In this document: positions 7,737 through 15,457 of the stretch, piece after piece
How the letters are laid out: every line of letters begins with the position of its first letter
How positions within the stretch are numbered: position 1 is the stretch's first letter
Origin: a virus
Length of the DNA: 20,094 bases
Direction: 5' to 3' (one strand)
Virus record (IMG/VR): IMGVR_UViG_3300023278_001734
Location: 2,364 to 22,457 of that record
The notes under the pieces: generated by a model
The model's input: the letters and a program-made list of their open reading frames with translations, nothing else
Databases searched by the model: none
What the model was told of the DNA's origin: nothing
Made by a program: the position numbers and the translations under genes

Positions 7737-7952
7737 ATGATGGGTAGACAGGTAGTAATTCCGGCCAAAGGTGCCAGTGTACTGAATCCGAAAACCGACC
7801 AGCCCTTGGGAGAGAAAGGGGATCGAGTGATTTGGAGCAGCTACTGGGAACGGCGGTATGCAGAAAAATCGATCACCCTGGGCAAGGGTCCGATCAAAGA
7901 TAAACTGGAGGCCAAAGCAAAGGCCCTTAAAGCAATGAAAAAGGAAGGTTAA
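7737..7952 (+). CDS. DUF2635 protein (Mu gp38-like)
   Basis: This small protein (71 residues) contains VVIPAKGASVLNPKTDQPLGEKGDRVIWSSYWERRYAEKSI. It fits the DUF2635 pattern of a short K/R-P strand, a D/N-P-x-T-x-x-x-L turn and S-x-Y-W-x-R-R-x-x-D/E. The family is almost always encoded between the tail terminator and the sheath of Mu-like phages, as here. Its function is unknown to me. The C-terminal 20 residues are lysine-rich. Two adjacent ATG codons (7737 and 7740) are possible starts. The site GGGTG at 7727-7731 sits 5 or 8 bases upstream, so 7740 is also plausible. Confidence 0.78.
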   Translation: MMGRQVVIPAKGASVLNPKTDQPLGEKGDRVIWSSYWERRYAEKSITLGKGPIKDKLEAKAKALKAMKKEG

Positions 7953-7955
7953 ACC

Positions 7956-9428
7956 ATGACTATCTCATTCAACGAAATCCCATCAGATTCTCTGGTGCCT
8001 TTCTTTTACATCGAGTTCGATAACTCGATCGCTGACGAGGGATCCGTTCTGGTCCCGTGGCACGTGCTCCTAATCGGCCAGAAGATCGCAGCCGGTACCG
8101 CCGTCGCCAATACCATCGTGGAGATTTCCGCCGATGGACAGGCGGACGTGCTGGGAGGTGACGGATCTGTAGCCGCACGTCAGGCAGAGGCGTATCGGTC
8201 GAAACCCGGCCGTATGCGTATGTCTCTCCTGTTCCTCGACGACGATGGCACGGCTGTTGCTAGGACCGTTACGGTAACCTACACGGGAGCCGGGGACGCC
8301 AGCGATTCCGAATCCCTGTACATCGGTGCGCGCAAGGCTACCGTTGGAACCGAAAATCTTGACACACCGGAAGACCTCGCGGGCGCGATGGTTCTGAAGG
8401 TAAACGCGATCAAAAACGTTCCTTGCGTTGCTTCGAACGTCGCCGGCGTGATGACCCTGACGTTTAAAAACAAGGGCGCGCTGGCCAACGGCGTCGAGGT
8501 ATCCAACGATTACAACGGAGAGACGGACGCCTCTGGATTTACCACGGTGATCGCTGACGGTGTTGCCGGTTCTGTGGACCCTGACCTTACCACCGAGGGC
8601 GTGGTAGGTATCATTGGAGACCAGTGGTTTCAGGCTATCGGGCAGCCGTATCAGGACGCCACGAACATCGCGTACATCGATACCGAACTGGAAAACCGGT
8701 GGGGACCCACCCGCCAGATCGGTGGCATCCAGTACGTGGCCAAAAACGACACGTTCGCGAACGTGCAGTCGTGGGGCGCTGCTCTGAACAGCCCGTTCAC
8801 GTGCCCGCTGAACGCAGAAAACCTGCCGACTCCGACAGAGGAATATGCAGCGGAGATCTGCGCAGAGGTTGCGAACGCTGCGAACATCGACCCAGCGCGT
8901 CCGTTCCAGACTCTGGCGCTGGCGCACACACTGTCTCCTGTTAAAGCCGACAGGAATACCGGCGAGGAAAACGGTCTGCTCCTGAAGGCCGGCGTCTCCA
9001 CGTTCACCGTAGACGCAGGTGGTGGAGTTCGGATCCAACGTTTTGTAACCAGTTACAAAACGAGCGCTACCGGTGCGACGGACAAATCGTATCGGAACGT
9101 GAACACCGTGTACACGCTGCAGGCGATTCGGTACGATTTCCGCACGTACATGCAGAACAAGTACCCACGTCACAAGCTCGCCAGCGACGGAAACAACTAC
9201 GGAGCCGGACAGGCGATCATCACTCCCAAGGTTGGCAAGGCGGAGGCCATTGCCAGGTTCAAAGTGTGGGAGCGTGACAACGGCTGGGTGGAAGGACTGC
9301 AGGCGTTCAAAGAGAGCCTTGTTTGCGAGCGCAACACTGGCGACGTGGACCGGCTGGACTGGCTCATGAAACCGAATCTCATTAACCAATTCCGGATCGC
9401 TGGCGTACAAATCCAGTTCATCCTTTAG
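7956..9428 (+). CDS. Contractile tail sheath protein (Mu gpL family)
   Basis: The protein has 490 residues, a usual size for Mu gpL-type sheaths. The N-terminus ISFNEIPSDSLVPFFYIEFDNS is characteristic. VLLIGQKIAAGTA follows near residue 32. The core has FQAIGQPYQDATNIAYIDTELENRWGP and ARPFQTLALAHTLSPV. The C-terminal domain holds YNRN-like spacing replaced by DKSYRNVNTVYTLQAIRYDFRTYM and ends in RFKVWERDNGWVEG with FRIAGVQIQFIL. Sheath subunits form the outer tail cylinder that shortens during injection and drives the tube through the envelope. GGAAGG lies 7 bases before ATG 7956. The stop codon overlaps the Shine-Dalgarno of the tube gene. This is one of the clearest calls in the window. 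Confidence 0.95.
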   Translation: MTISFNEIPSDSLVPFFYIEFDNSIADEGSVLVPWHVLLIGQKIAAGTAVANTIVEISADGQADVLGGDGSVAARQAEAYRSKPGRMRMSLLFLDDDGTAVARTVTVTYTGAGDASDSESLYIGARKATVGTENLDTPEDLAGAMVLKVNAIKNVPCVASNVAGVMTLTFKNKGALANGVEVSNDYNGETDASGFTTVIADGVAGSVDPDLTTEGVVGIIGDQWFQAIGQPYQDATNIAYIDTELENRWGPTRQIGGIQYVAKNDTFANVQSWGAALNSPFTCPLNAENLPTPTEEYAAEICAEVANAANIDPARPFQTLALAHTLSPVKADRNTGEENGLLLKAGVSTFTVDAGGGVRIQRFVTSYKTSATGATDKSYRNVNTVYTLQAIRYDFRTYMQNKYPRHKLASDGNNYGAGQAIITPKVGKAEAIARFKVWERDNGWVEGLQAFKESLVCERNTGDVDRLDWLMKPNLINQFRIAGVQIQFIL

Positions 9429-9432
9429 GAGG
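9427..9432 (+). promoter_or_regulatory. Strong Shine-Dalgarno site for the tail tube gene
   Basis: A perfect AGGAGG overlaps the sheath stop codon and sits 5 bases before GTG 9438. It supports the non-ATG start and would give high expression, fitting a protein needed in many copies. Confidence 0.8.
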
Positions 9433-9437
9433 CAATT

Positions 9438-9800
9438 GTGGGAACACCAAACTTAAGAGCAGGAAAATTGTTCTGTAAGGCCAACGGTACGCGACTGCGC
9501 GCCAAAGGGGCCTTTACGTACAACTTGGGCAAAGACAAAAAGTCTAAAATCCTAGGCGTGGATACCGTGCATGGGGAAAAAGTCGAGCCCGTGGTCCCGT
9601 TCATCGAGGGTAAAATCTCCGATGGTAGCGACGTGGATCTGGCTTTGTTGATCGAGGCAGAGGGGACATTTACCCTCGAACTCGCCAACAATAAAATAAT
9701 TGTATTAGAAGGCGGCGTGTATGCTGCCGACGCCGACGTCGATACCGACGAGGGCGAAATTCCGGTTCGCTGGGAAGGCGAATCGTGTGAGGAGGCATAA
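9438..9800 (+). CDS. Tail tube protein (Mu gpM family)
   Basis: This 120-residue protein has a GTG start after AGGAGG. Family features include GTPNLRAGKLFCKANGTRLRAKGAFTYNLGKDKK at the N-terminus, the central VDTVHGEKVEPVVPFIEGKISDGSDVDL, and LIEAEGTFTLELANNKIIVLEGGVYA. The C-terminus, DEGEIPVRWEGESCEE, closes with the usual VRWEG-type strand. The protein stacks as hexamer rings to form the inner tube through which DNA passes. It follows the sheath as in Mu (L-M). The spacing to the chaperone gene is 3 bp, with GAGGAGG inside its own last codons. Confidence 0.93.
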   Translation: MGTPNLRAGKLFCKANGTRLRAKGAFTYNLGKDKKSKILGVDTVHGEKVEPVVPFIEGKISDGSDVDLALLIEAEGTFTLELANNKIIVLEGGVYAADADVDTDEGEIPVRWEGESCEEA

Positions 9801-9803
9801 TTG

Positions 9804-10154
9804 ATGTTCAAGAAAAAAGACAATGACACCGGCCAGGAGATGGACGAGGGTAAAGAAGAAAAACCCGAAGCCAAGAAAAACACTCTTCCTCTGGTAATTG
9901 ACTTGGAATACCCGTACGAGTACGCCAAGAAAACTGTAACCCAGTTGATTTGCGATCGCCGGCCACCCATGAGAACGATCAAGGCGGTTATGTCTGCAGG
10001 CGATGACGACGCGGAGGTTATGGAGATCATTTACGAACACCTCTTCGACAAGGTCCCTGCTGAAAGTGATATAATCGACGCGGAGGACGGAATCAAGGCC
10101 TTCGAAAAGGTGTTTGATTTTTTTCCACACCTGGCGGGGGGGGAGGATGCCTAG
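9804..10154 (+). CDS. Tail assembly chaperone (Mu gp41-like), frame-0 product
   Basis: The unshifted product (116 residues) resembles the E/gp41/gp14 tail chaperone group. A charged N-terminus (KKKDNDTGQEMDEGKEEKPE) is followed by LPLVIDLEYPYEYAKKTVTQLICDRRPPMRTIKAVMSAGDDDAEV and a helical C-terminus ending PHLAGGEDA. These proteins bind the tape measure protein before tube polymerisation and are usually absent from the mature virion. GAGGAGG at 9789-9795 sits 8 bases before ATG 9804; TTG 9801 is a weaker in-frame option. Two slippery heptamers near the 3' end probably give a longer -1 frameshift form. The gene lies between tube and tape measure, as expected. Confidence 0.85.
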   Translation: MFKKKDNDTGQEMDEGKEEKPEAKKNTLPLVIDLEYPYEYAKKTVTQLICDRRPPMRTIKAVMSAGDDDAEVMEIIYEHLFDKVPAESDIIDAEDGIKAFEKVFDFFPHLAGGEDA

Positions 10155-10303
10155 GCTGGCCAGATGGCTGGGAGTCTGACCTTTCTGCGATACTCGGATT
10201 CTTTGGATACTCCTCCGGCGTGGAGGAGTGGACGTCACGTGATTTCATATTTTATCGAGATCGCGCTGAACAGTGGTATGAGATAAACAAGCCGAAGGGA
10301 TAG
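9804..10303 (+). CDS. Tail assembly chaperone, predicted -1 frameshift fusion product
   Basis: If ribosomes slip back one base at G_GGG_GGG (10136-10142) or at T_TTT_TTT (10118-10124), translation leaves frame 0 before the TAG at 10152. It then continues in the -1 frame to TAG 10301, giving 166 residues in either case. The extension after 10142 is 53 residues. It is well-formed protein: GCLGWPDGWESDLSAILGFF, then GYSSGVEEWTSRDFIFYRDR, then AEQWYEINKPKG. It has no ATG and no start with a Shine-Dalgarno, so it is hard to express except by slippage. It ends 9 bp before the tape measure start and its stop overlaps that gene's Shine-Dalgarno. Lambda G/GT and many other tailed phages make their long chaperone form this way. 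Efficiency cannot be judged from sequence. Confidence 0.78.
10118..10124 (+). promoter_or_regulatory. In-register slippery heptamer T_TTT_TTT
   Basis: Seven T bases are read as (GA)T TTT TTT in frame 0, a perfect X_XXY_YYZ slip register encoding D-F-F. A -1 slip here leads into the same open -1 frame as the G-run site 12 bases later. Confidence 0.5.
10136..10142 (+). promoter_or_regulatory. In-register slippery heptamer G_GGG_GGG
   Basis: Eight G bases run from 10136 to 10143. In frame 0 they are read as (GC)G GGG GGG G(AG), so the heptamer 10136-10142 is in slip register, 10 nt before the frame-0 stop at 10152. Re-pairing of both Gly tRNAs after a -1 slip is perfect. Only weak pairing (GCC-AGAT-GGC, around 10159-10168) is seen just downstream. 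Confidence 0.7.
10209..10229 (+). other. Perfect 8-bp RNA hairpin with embedded Shine-Dalgarno-like arm
   Basis: ACTCCTCC pairs exactly with GGAGGAGT across a 5-base loop (GGCGT). It lies within the -1 frame extension of the chaperone, 66 bases after the G-run slip site and about 84 bases before the tape measure start. The 3' arm contains GGAGG. There is no T run, so it is not a typical intrinsic terminator. A role in pausing or in blocking ribosome entry is possible but unproven. Confidence 0.55.
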
Positions 10304-10312
10304 GGAGAGTCG

Positions 10313-12403
10313 ATGCCCCCAAGACTGCCAGACGTCAAACAGCGAGTCCAGATTACCGACGGCTATAAAAAGCCGCTGGCTGACATTCGCCGGATGATCG
10401 GTAAAACCAAGGGACAGTTCGTCCAACTCCGTAAGACAATCAAGGAAGTCAACGATCCGAAAGGGTTCAAAGGCCTCAAGAAGTCGATCAAGGCCGTCAA
10501 ACAGGGCGTGGCAGGGATGTCTCAGGGGTTCCAGACGTCCGCACGCAGAGCCCGCACGTTCATCGGTATCGCATCGCTCGGTATCGGCGGCCTCGCGTTT
10601 TCGATTAAAAAGCTCATGGGATCGTTCTCGCTGGTGGAGGACGCAGAGGCGTCGTTTACCCCGCTACTCGGGAGCGTGAACAAGGCCAAGGAACTCGTCG
10701 GGGCCCTGAACAAAACGGCAGCCAGCACGCCGTTCCAATTCGAAAATCTGTCCAGCGTGGCGCTGCAGCTGCTGCCGTCTATGAACGGTAATATCAAGGA
10801 AACGATCAGCCTTACACGTATGCTGGGAGACACGGCCGGAGGCAATGCACAGCGGCTGGACTCCGTCACGCGTGGGTACAACAAAGCACTGATCAAGGGA
10901 AAAGTTGACCTCGAGGGCCTGAATATTATCGCAGAGGCAGGGGTGCCCATATTCCAGGAGCTGGGAAAACAACAGGGTCTGTCTGGCGCCAAACTGTTCA
11001 AGGCTATTTCTGCGGGCAAGATAAAAATAACGGACCTGACCCAGACGTTCCAGACGATGACCAGCAAGGGCGGTCTATTCTACAAGGGCATGGAGATCGC
11101 GAGCAAGACGCTCACCGGTCAGATCTCCACGCTGCGCGACAATATTACTCTGGCCGCAGCGGACGCCGGGTCCACTCTGGCTCCGATGCTTAAGGGCATG
11201 GTGGGGAATCTCACCAAAATGATCCAGAAGAACCGACCACAGATCAAAAAGTTCTTTCAGGAGCTGGCGAAAAAGATCCCAGGGTACATCCAGAATATAA
11301 TCAAGTTCTTTAAAAAGCTCCGGGATACCGTGGGGCCGGTGTTTAAATTCATTCTCAAGGTGATCAACGCCGTAGGGTGGCAGAAATCTGCGATGTTTGG
11401 ATTCGGAGCATGGATTGGCGGGCCGTTCCTGCTGTCGCTAAAGAATATCATCCCGGTGGTGACCGGGATGATCGGCACCATACAGGGCGCGATCCCCGTG
11501 ATCAAAATGATGAAATTCGCGCTCTTTGGATTCGGGGGCCCCATTGGGTGGATAATTCTGGGAGTTACGGCCCTGACCGCAGCGATCATCATATTCAGGA
11601 AAGAACTGTCCCCCATATGGGTGGCGTTCAAGGACGGAATTAATCCGGTACTGATGGAGGCCAAGGCGCTATTCGGGGACCTGAAGGCCATGGTGGTGGA
11701 GATGTCTGGCGCGGTGGGACAGGCGGGCCTCGCTGGCGCGTGGAGCCAGCTGGGTGGCGTCTGGGTACAATCCATCGCATGGTTTACGAAGCTGGGCGTA
11801 CGCATGGCCACGTTGCCGCTGCGCGGTATCATATCAAGTGTTCGAGCGTTCGCGATCACGATGACGTTCCTGCTGAAAACAGTTAAGCGGTTCACCCAGT
11901 ATCTGGCTAAGAAATTCCGGCCCGAACTGGAGTGGCTTGGGAAAAAATGGGACTGGCTGGGTGGCAAAGCCAGAGCAGCCATAAAACCGATCAAGGACCT
12001 GATGAGCCTCGCGCGCAAGGCCGGGGAGTTAATCACGGGACCCAAGGGCAAGGAGATCCAGACCGGTGGCAGGGACCTGGTCCCTGGAAAGAAAACCAGC
12101 GGCGCCGGAGTCGGACGTCGTGAGGGAATCGGCGGCCGCAGCCTGACAGACCAGATTTCGCAGATCGGGGATCCGACGTACGCAAAGCCGACGCTGACGG
12201 AGAAGGTGCAGACAGGTGGCGGCCTCGGTAAAATGGACACGGCTGCCCTGTTGCGTGCCACAGGTGGAGGGAATACCACTGTGACCAATAACGCGAAAGT
12301 CGAATTCGATTTTAAAAACATGCCTCGCGGCGTGGAAACTAACATTTCAGGAGACGCTGACATCGATACCAATACCGGTCAGGCGTTCGGGGTGCCAGGC
12401 TGA
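10313..12403 (+). CDS. Tail tape measure protein
   Basis: This is a 696-residue protein. It has a basic N-terminus and a hydrophobic segment at about 83-105 (IGIASLGIGGLAFSIKKLM). A conserved tape-measure domain at about 108-290 includes EDAEASFTPLLGSVNKAKEL, STPFQFENLSSVALQLL, RLDSVTRGYNKALIKGKVDLEGLNIIAEAGVPIF and LTGQISTLRDNI. A long hydrophobic region at about 361-428 probably inserts in the host membrane during DNA entry. The C-terminal 120 residues are Gly/Lys-rich. Tape measure proteins set tail length and leave ahead of the DNA. By the rough rule of 0.15 nm per residue, the tail would be about 100 nm (inference). No lysozyme or peptidase domain is visible. AGGGAG lies 5 bases before ATG 10313 and overlaps the stop of the chaperone extension. 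It overlaps gene N by 1 bp. Confidence 0.92.
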   Translation: MPPRLPDVKQRVQITDGYKKPLADIRRMIGKTKGQFVQLRKTIKEVNDPKGFKGLKKSIKAVKQGVAGMSQGFQTSARRARTFIGIASLGIGGLAFSIKKLMGSFSLVEDAEASFTPLLGSVNKAKELVGALNKTAASTPFQFENLSSVALQLLPSMNGNIKETISLTRMLGDTAGGNAQRLDSVTRGYNKALIKGKVDLEGLNIIAEAGVPIFQELGKQQGLSGAKLFKAISAGKIKITDLTQTFQTMTSKGGLFYKGMEIASKTLTGQISTLRDNITLAAADAGSTLAPMLKGMVGNLTKMIQKNRPQIKKFFQELAKKIPGYIQNIIKFFKKLRDTVGPVFKFILKVINAVGWQKSAMFGFGAWIGGPFLLSLKNIIPVVTGMIGTIQGAIPVIKMMKFALFGFGGPIGWIILGVTALTAAIIIFRKELSPIWVAFKDGINPVLMEAKALFGDLKAMVVEMSGAVGQAGLAGAWSQLGGVWVQSIAWFTKLGVRMATLPLRGIISSVRAFAITMTFLLKTVKRFTQYLAKKFRPELEWLGKKWDWLGGKARAAIKPIKDLMSLARKAGELITGPKGKEIQTGGRDLVPGKKTSGAGVGRREGIGGRSLTDQISQIGDPTYAKPTLTEKVQTGGGLGKMDTAALLRATGGGNTTVTNNAKVEFDFKNMPRGVETNISGDADIDTNTGQAFGVPG

Positions 12404-13701
12404 TGGCTATATTCGACAACATATTCCAGACAAATCGTTCTGAACCAGGAAACAGGACTGATTTCTACGTCCAGGATCTCGAGAAAGTAAAGTTCACGAT
12501 CGACGGTGTGGAACGCGAGTTCGTGGGCGGGTCCTACGATGGCGTTCCGTTCTTCGTGGCGTCCCACGATCTGAACTTCGGGCGCCGTCTCGTCGTGAAC
12601 AACATGCCGAACGCGGACACGAACGTTATCCAGGACTTGGGGCGAAAAACCAGAGGCGTATCCATATCAGCGTACCTGCTGGGCTCGGATGTTTTCTCGC
12701 AAAAACAAAAATTGATCGACGCCATGGAGCGCGGTGGCAAGCGTCCATTGATTCACCCGTACCTGGGGCCGTTCACCGCACGCGGTGGAGAGGGAACCCT
12801 GAAGGAGCGGGAGCTGGTCAAGCAGTTCGCGCAGGTGGACCTGACGTTCGTGATCGAAAACGATTCGGTTACAAACAAGGAAGCCGCTAGCCGTGACGCC
12901 GTTCTGGCTGCAGCCGTGCAGGCGTCCGACGATAGTGTTCTCGCAGACTTCGTGCGCCTTTTCAACGCCGTGCAGGATACCACGAACGGAGTCGTGGACG
13001 CGGCTGCCGACGGTGTCAACAGTGCAGTGGACGGAGTTTTCGAGGCCAGGCAGAGCCTGCGCAACGTGTCCCTGTTTGTCGAGAAAATCAAGGCCATTAA
13101 AACGAATCTGTCGATCCTGCTGGGGTCCCCGGACTTACTGGGGCAGGCACTGTTGGATCTCGTAGGGTTCGAGAACGAGGACGACCCGGATCGTAATTAC
13201 AAAAACGAGCAGAACGAGTCTGTCGCCGGCAGCCTGTGGTCGAACGATACACCGAACCTGGTAACCGGCGCGCAGAGCGAGAACCAGATTCGAGATAACG
13301 ATAACGCACTGAACTCCCTGATGAAACAGGGGAACGCCGGGCAGGCGGCCGCCGTGACTCCGTTGGTGGTTTACGACAGCGTGCAGGACGCAGGGGACTC
13401 GATCGCCGCGCTGGGAACAGCGTTCGACGGCGCGCAGCTGGCTGCCACCAGTGACGGCGCGTATTATTCTGCGCTGTCACTGCAGACACAGACCCAGCAG
13501 TATATAGCTGAAATCAGCCAGGATCTGGCGTCCATCGAGACCATCGAACTGGATTACAGCACGACCGCGATCACTCTGACGTACGAGCTGTATGGGAGTC
13601 TGGACAATCTGCCGGACTATTTAAAACGAAATCGTATCAAGGACCCGTTTTTTCTGCCTCCGTATACCCCGTTCGAGGTTCTGTCTGGCGGCGACGAGTG
13701 A
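12403..13701 (+). CDS. Mu gpN-like baseplate protein (DNA circularisation N-terminal domain)
   Basis: This protein is 432 residues long. The N-terminal 150 residues carry the family pattern: KVKFTIDGVEREFVGGSYDG, PFFVASHDLNFGRRLVVNNMPNADTNVIQDLGRK, RGVSISAYLLGSDVFSQKQKLIDAMERGGKRPLIHPYLG. The strand LVKQFAQVDLTFVIEN follows. This region is called the DNA-circularisation domain in databases, after an older view of Mu N. In Mu-type tails the protein joins tube, tape measure and baseplate hub. The rest is Ala/Asp/Gln-rich and helical. Its place after the tape measure and before the hub is the Mu order. TGATG couples it to the tape measure gene. Confidence 0.88.
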   Translation: MAIFDNIFQTNRSEPGNRTDFYVQDLEKVKFTIDGVEREFVGGSYDGVPFFVASHDLNFGRRLVVNNMPNADTNVIQDLGRKTRGVSISAYLLGSDVFSQKQKLIDAMERGGKRPLIHPYLGPFTARGGEGTLKERELVKQFAQVDLTFVIENDSVTNKEAASRDAVLAAAVQASDDSVLADFVRLFNAVQDTTNGVVDAAADGVNSAVDGVFEARQSLRNVSLFVEKIKAIKTNLSILLGSPDLLGQALLDLVGFENEDDPDRNYKNEQNESVAGSLWSNDTPNLVTGAQSENQIRDNDNALNSLMKQGNAGQAAAVTPLVVYDSVQDAGDSIAALGTAFDGAQLAATSDGAYYSALSLQTQTQQYIAEISQDLASIETIELDYSTTAITLTYELYGSLDNLPDYLKRNRIKDPFFLPPYTPFEVLSGGDE

Positions 13702-14894
13702 CCGCTTTAATCGTACGCGCGAACGGGCGGGACGTGACTGGCTGGCAGGAGTCCGCAGTCACGGATTCGATCGGATCCATAGCTGATTCGTTTTCGATAA
13801 CCACTCCAAACACTCCGGATCCCATGGGGCTGTACCTGCCGATCGACCCAGAGGACGAGGTGGAGATCTACGACGACGAACGGATCATGAACGGATACTG
13901 CGATGGCCTGAACGTATCGATCGACCCGAGCAAAAACACGCTGGCGGCGGTGGGTAGGAGTCTCGCTGGCGACCTGGTAGACTGCGCCGTCGAAATACCG
14001 AGGGGTAACCTACGAAACGTAAACGCCCTGCAGATCATGCAGAGGGCTGCCAGCCCGTATCCTGTACCGATCAGCGTGGCCGCTGGTATCGACGTCGGAG
14101 GCGTATTCGATAAATTCAAGCGCGAGCCAGGCGAGAGCTGTTTCGAGTTCGCGAACAGGGCGCTAAAACTAAGGTCACTAATCGCCTCGACGATTCCGTC
14201 GACCGGAGGCGTGGAACTCGTAAAGGCTGGGGCGAAGTCCGCCACGGAGGCGCTGGTGGTTGGCGTGAACTGCCAGATGGCCAGCAGCAAGTTCACTGTG
14301 CGAGACCGTTTCCAAAAATACACCATCTATGGACAGTCGCCACCGGTCAGGAAAAAAACGGGGGTCACCACTGTTATCGGAAGCGTTGGGACACCAGGTA
14401 AAGTAACCACGATAAAAGACAGAAACCCAAGGAAAACGAATCAGGCGGCCGGCGTTGCGTTCGATAACGAGGTTTCACGGTATCGACATAAAATCATAGT
14501 CGCGTCCAAGAAACTGAACGCCAGCGAGGCGAACGAACTCGCGCGCTGGGAAGCCACGTATCGAGCAGGAAAATCCAACGCCATGAACGTCACCATGCCC
14601 AGGTGGAGGCAGGCGGACGGGTCCCCGTGGGTTTCAAACATGCGGGTCCGAATAACGAACCCAGTGTTCAACCTGGTGGACTACGAAATGTTGATCCTTA
14701 CCAGAACCCTGAAGTACTCGATCACGAGTGGAAAATCCGTTGTCTTGAGTCTGGTTCACCCGGACACGTTCACGCCTCCACCAGGCAAGGACATCCAGAA
14801 GGGTCGCCAGAAATCAGCGTGGAAAACTGGAACCGTTATTTCCAGCGTCGGACGTCTCGACGCCGGCGAAATCATAAACAAGGGTAGATCATGA
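13698..14894 (+). CDS. Baseplate hub protein (Mu gpP / gp44-like)
   Basis: Here a 398-residue protein starts at GTG 13698, overlapping the previous stop (GTGA). Family-like segments include an opening TALIVRANGRDVTGWQESAVTDSIGSIADSFSI, then YDDERIMNGYCDGLNVSIDPSKNTLAAVGRSLAGDLVDCAVE. A hub motif KFKREPGESCFEFANRALKLRSL follows near residue 137, then RDRFQKYTIYGQSPP and a late strand LVDYEMLILTRTLKYSITSGKSVVLSLVHPDTF. In Mu, P forms a trimer at the centre of the baseplate, similar to T4 gp27, and carries the spike. The next gene encodes that spike and overlaps by 4 bp, consistent with assembly of the two proteins together. Confidence 0.9.
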   Translation: MTALIVRANGRDVTGWQESAVTDSIGSIADSFSITTPNTPDPMGLYLPIDPEDEVEIYDDERIMNGYCDGLNVSIDPSKNTLAAVGRSLAGDLVDCAVEIPRGNLRNVNALQIMQRAASPYPVPISVAAGIDVGGVFDKFKREPGESCFEFANRALKLRSLIASTIPSTGGVELVKAGAKSATEALVVGVNCQMASSKFTVRDRFQKYTIYGQSPPVRKKTGVTTVIGSVGTPGKVTTIKDRNPRKTNQAAGVAFDNEVSRYRHKIIVASKKLNASEANELARWEATYRAGKSNAMNVTMPRWRQADGSPWVSNMRVRITNPVFNLVDYEMLILTRTLKYSITSGKSVVLSLVHPDTFTPPPGKDIQKGRQKSAWKTGTVISSVGRLDAGEIINKGRS

Positions 14895-15457
14895 GTGCCG
14901 TTACCGACTGGCTGACCAATAAGGTCGTGAACATGATCGCGCGCGCCGTAATCGATTCGATCAACGTCGAAGAGGACGGGACGATCACGGCCAAGCAGTC
15001 GGTCCTGGCTGACGACGACGACGAGGACATCGAGGTCATGCAGCAGTACGGGTACGCCAGCGTGCCCCTGAAAGGCGCTGAGTCCACCGTTGTGTACTTG
15101 GGTGGTGACCGTGACAGCGGCGTGATTATCGCCACTGAGGACGCGCGCTACCGCATAAAAAACATGAAGGGCGGCGAGGTAGCACTGTACACAGACGAGG
15201 GGGACGTGATACATTTTAAACGCGGCAGGATACTCGAAGTCGAAACTGGGACTTTGAACGCGAAGGTCCTGACCAAAGCCACGATCGAGGCACCCACTGT
15301 GGTAATCACTGGAAATCTGGAAGTAGGCGGTAATGTTTCAGACGGCACTGGTTCCCTGAATCAGCTGCGCACGGAATACGGCCTGCACATCCACGGCGGC
15401 GTGACAGTAGGTCAGGGATTAACCGCAGGACCCGAAGCCCCGCCGGTGCCACCATGA
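14891..15457 (+). CDS. Baseplate spike protein (Mu gp45-like)
   Basis: The product has 188 residues. The N-terminal half carries an OB-fold-like stretch (EEDGTITAKQSVLADDDDEDIEVMQQYGYASVPLKGAESTVVYLGGDRDSGVIIATED). The remainder is a run of short strands (GGEVALYTDEGDVIHFKRGRILEVETGTLNAKVLTKATIEAPTVVITGNLEVGGNV) of the trimeric beta-helix type. Near the end, H166-I-H168 (YGLHIHGG) matches the HxH motif that binds an iron ion at the apex of P2/Mu-type spikes. The protein punctures the outer membrane when the sheath contracts. It overlaps both neighbours by 4 bp. Confidence 0.92.
   Translation: MSAVTDWLTNKVVNMIARAVIDSINVEEDGTITAKQSVLADDDDEDIEVMQQYGYASVPLKGAESTVVYLGGDRDSGVIIATEDARYRIKNMKGGEVALYTDEGDVIHFKRGRILEVETGTLNAKVLTKATIEAPTVVITGNLEVGGNVSDGTGSLNQLRTEYGLHIHGGVTVGQGLTAGPEAPPVPP

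Noticed and set aside
8070-9410. A 446-codon open frame on the minus strand opposite the sheath gene.
   Set aside because: It mirrors a very well-supported + strand gene. It has no recognisable motif or ribosome site, and the protein composition is Arg/Val-rich shadow sequence.
10141-10179. A -2 (equivalently +1) frameshift at the G run.
   Set aside because: That frame stops at TGA 10177 after about a dozen codons, whereas the -1 frame stays open for 53 codons up to the tape measure gene.
10155-10312. The stretch before the tape measure gene as a non-coding regulatory spacer.
   Set aside because: It is coding-like in the -1 frame and best explained as the frameshift extension of the chaperone.
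11257-12372. A 371-codon minus-strand frame opposite the tape measure gene, and a similar 354-codon frame at 4461-5525.
   Set aside because: Both overlap confident + strand genes completely, carry no motifs and fit the antisense shadow of codon bias.
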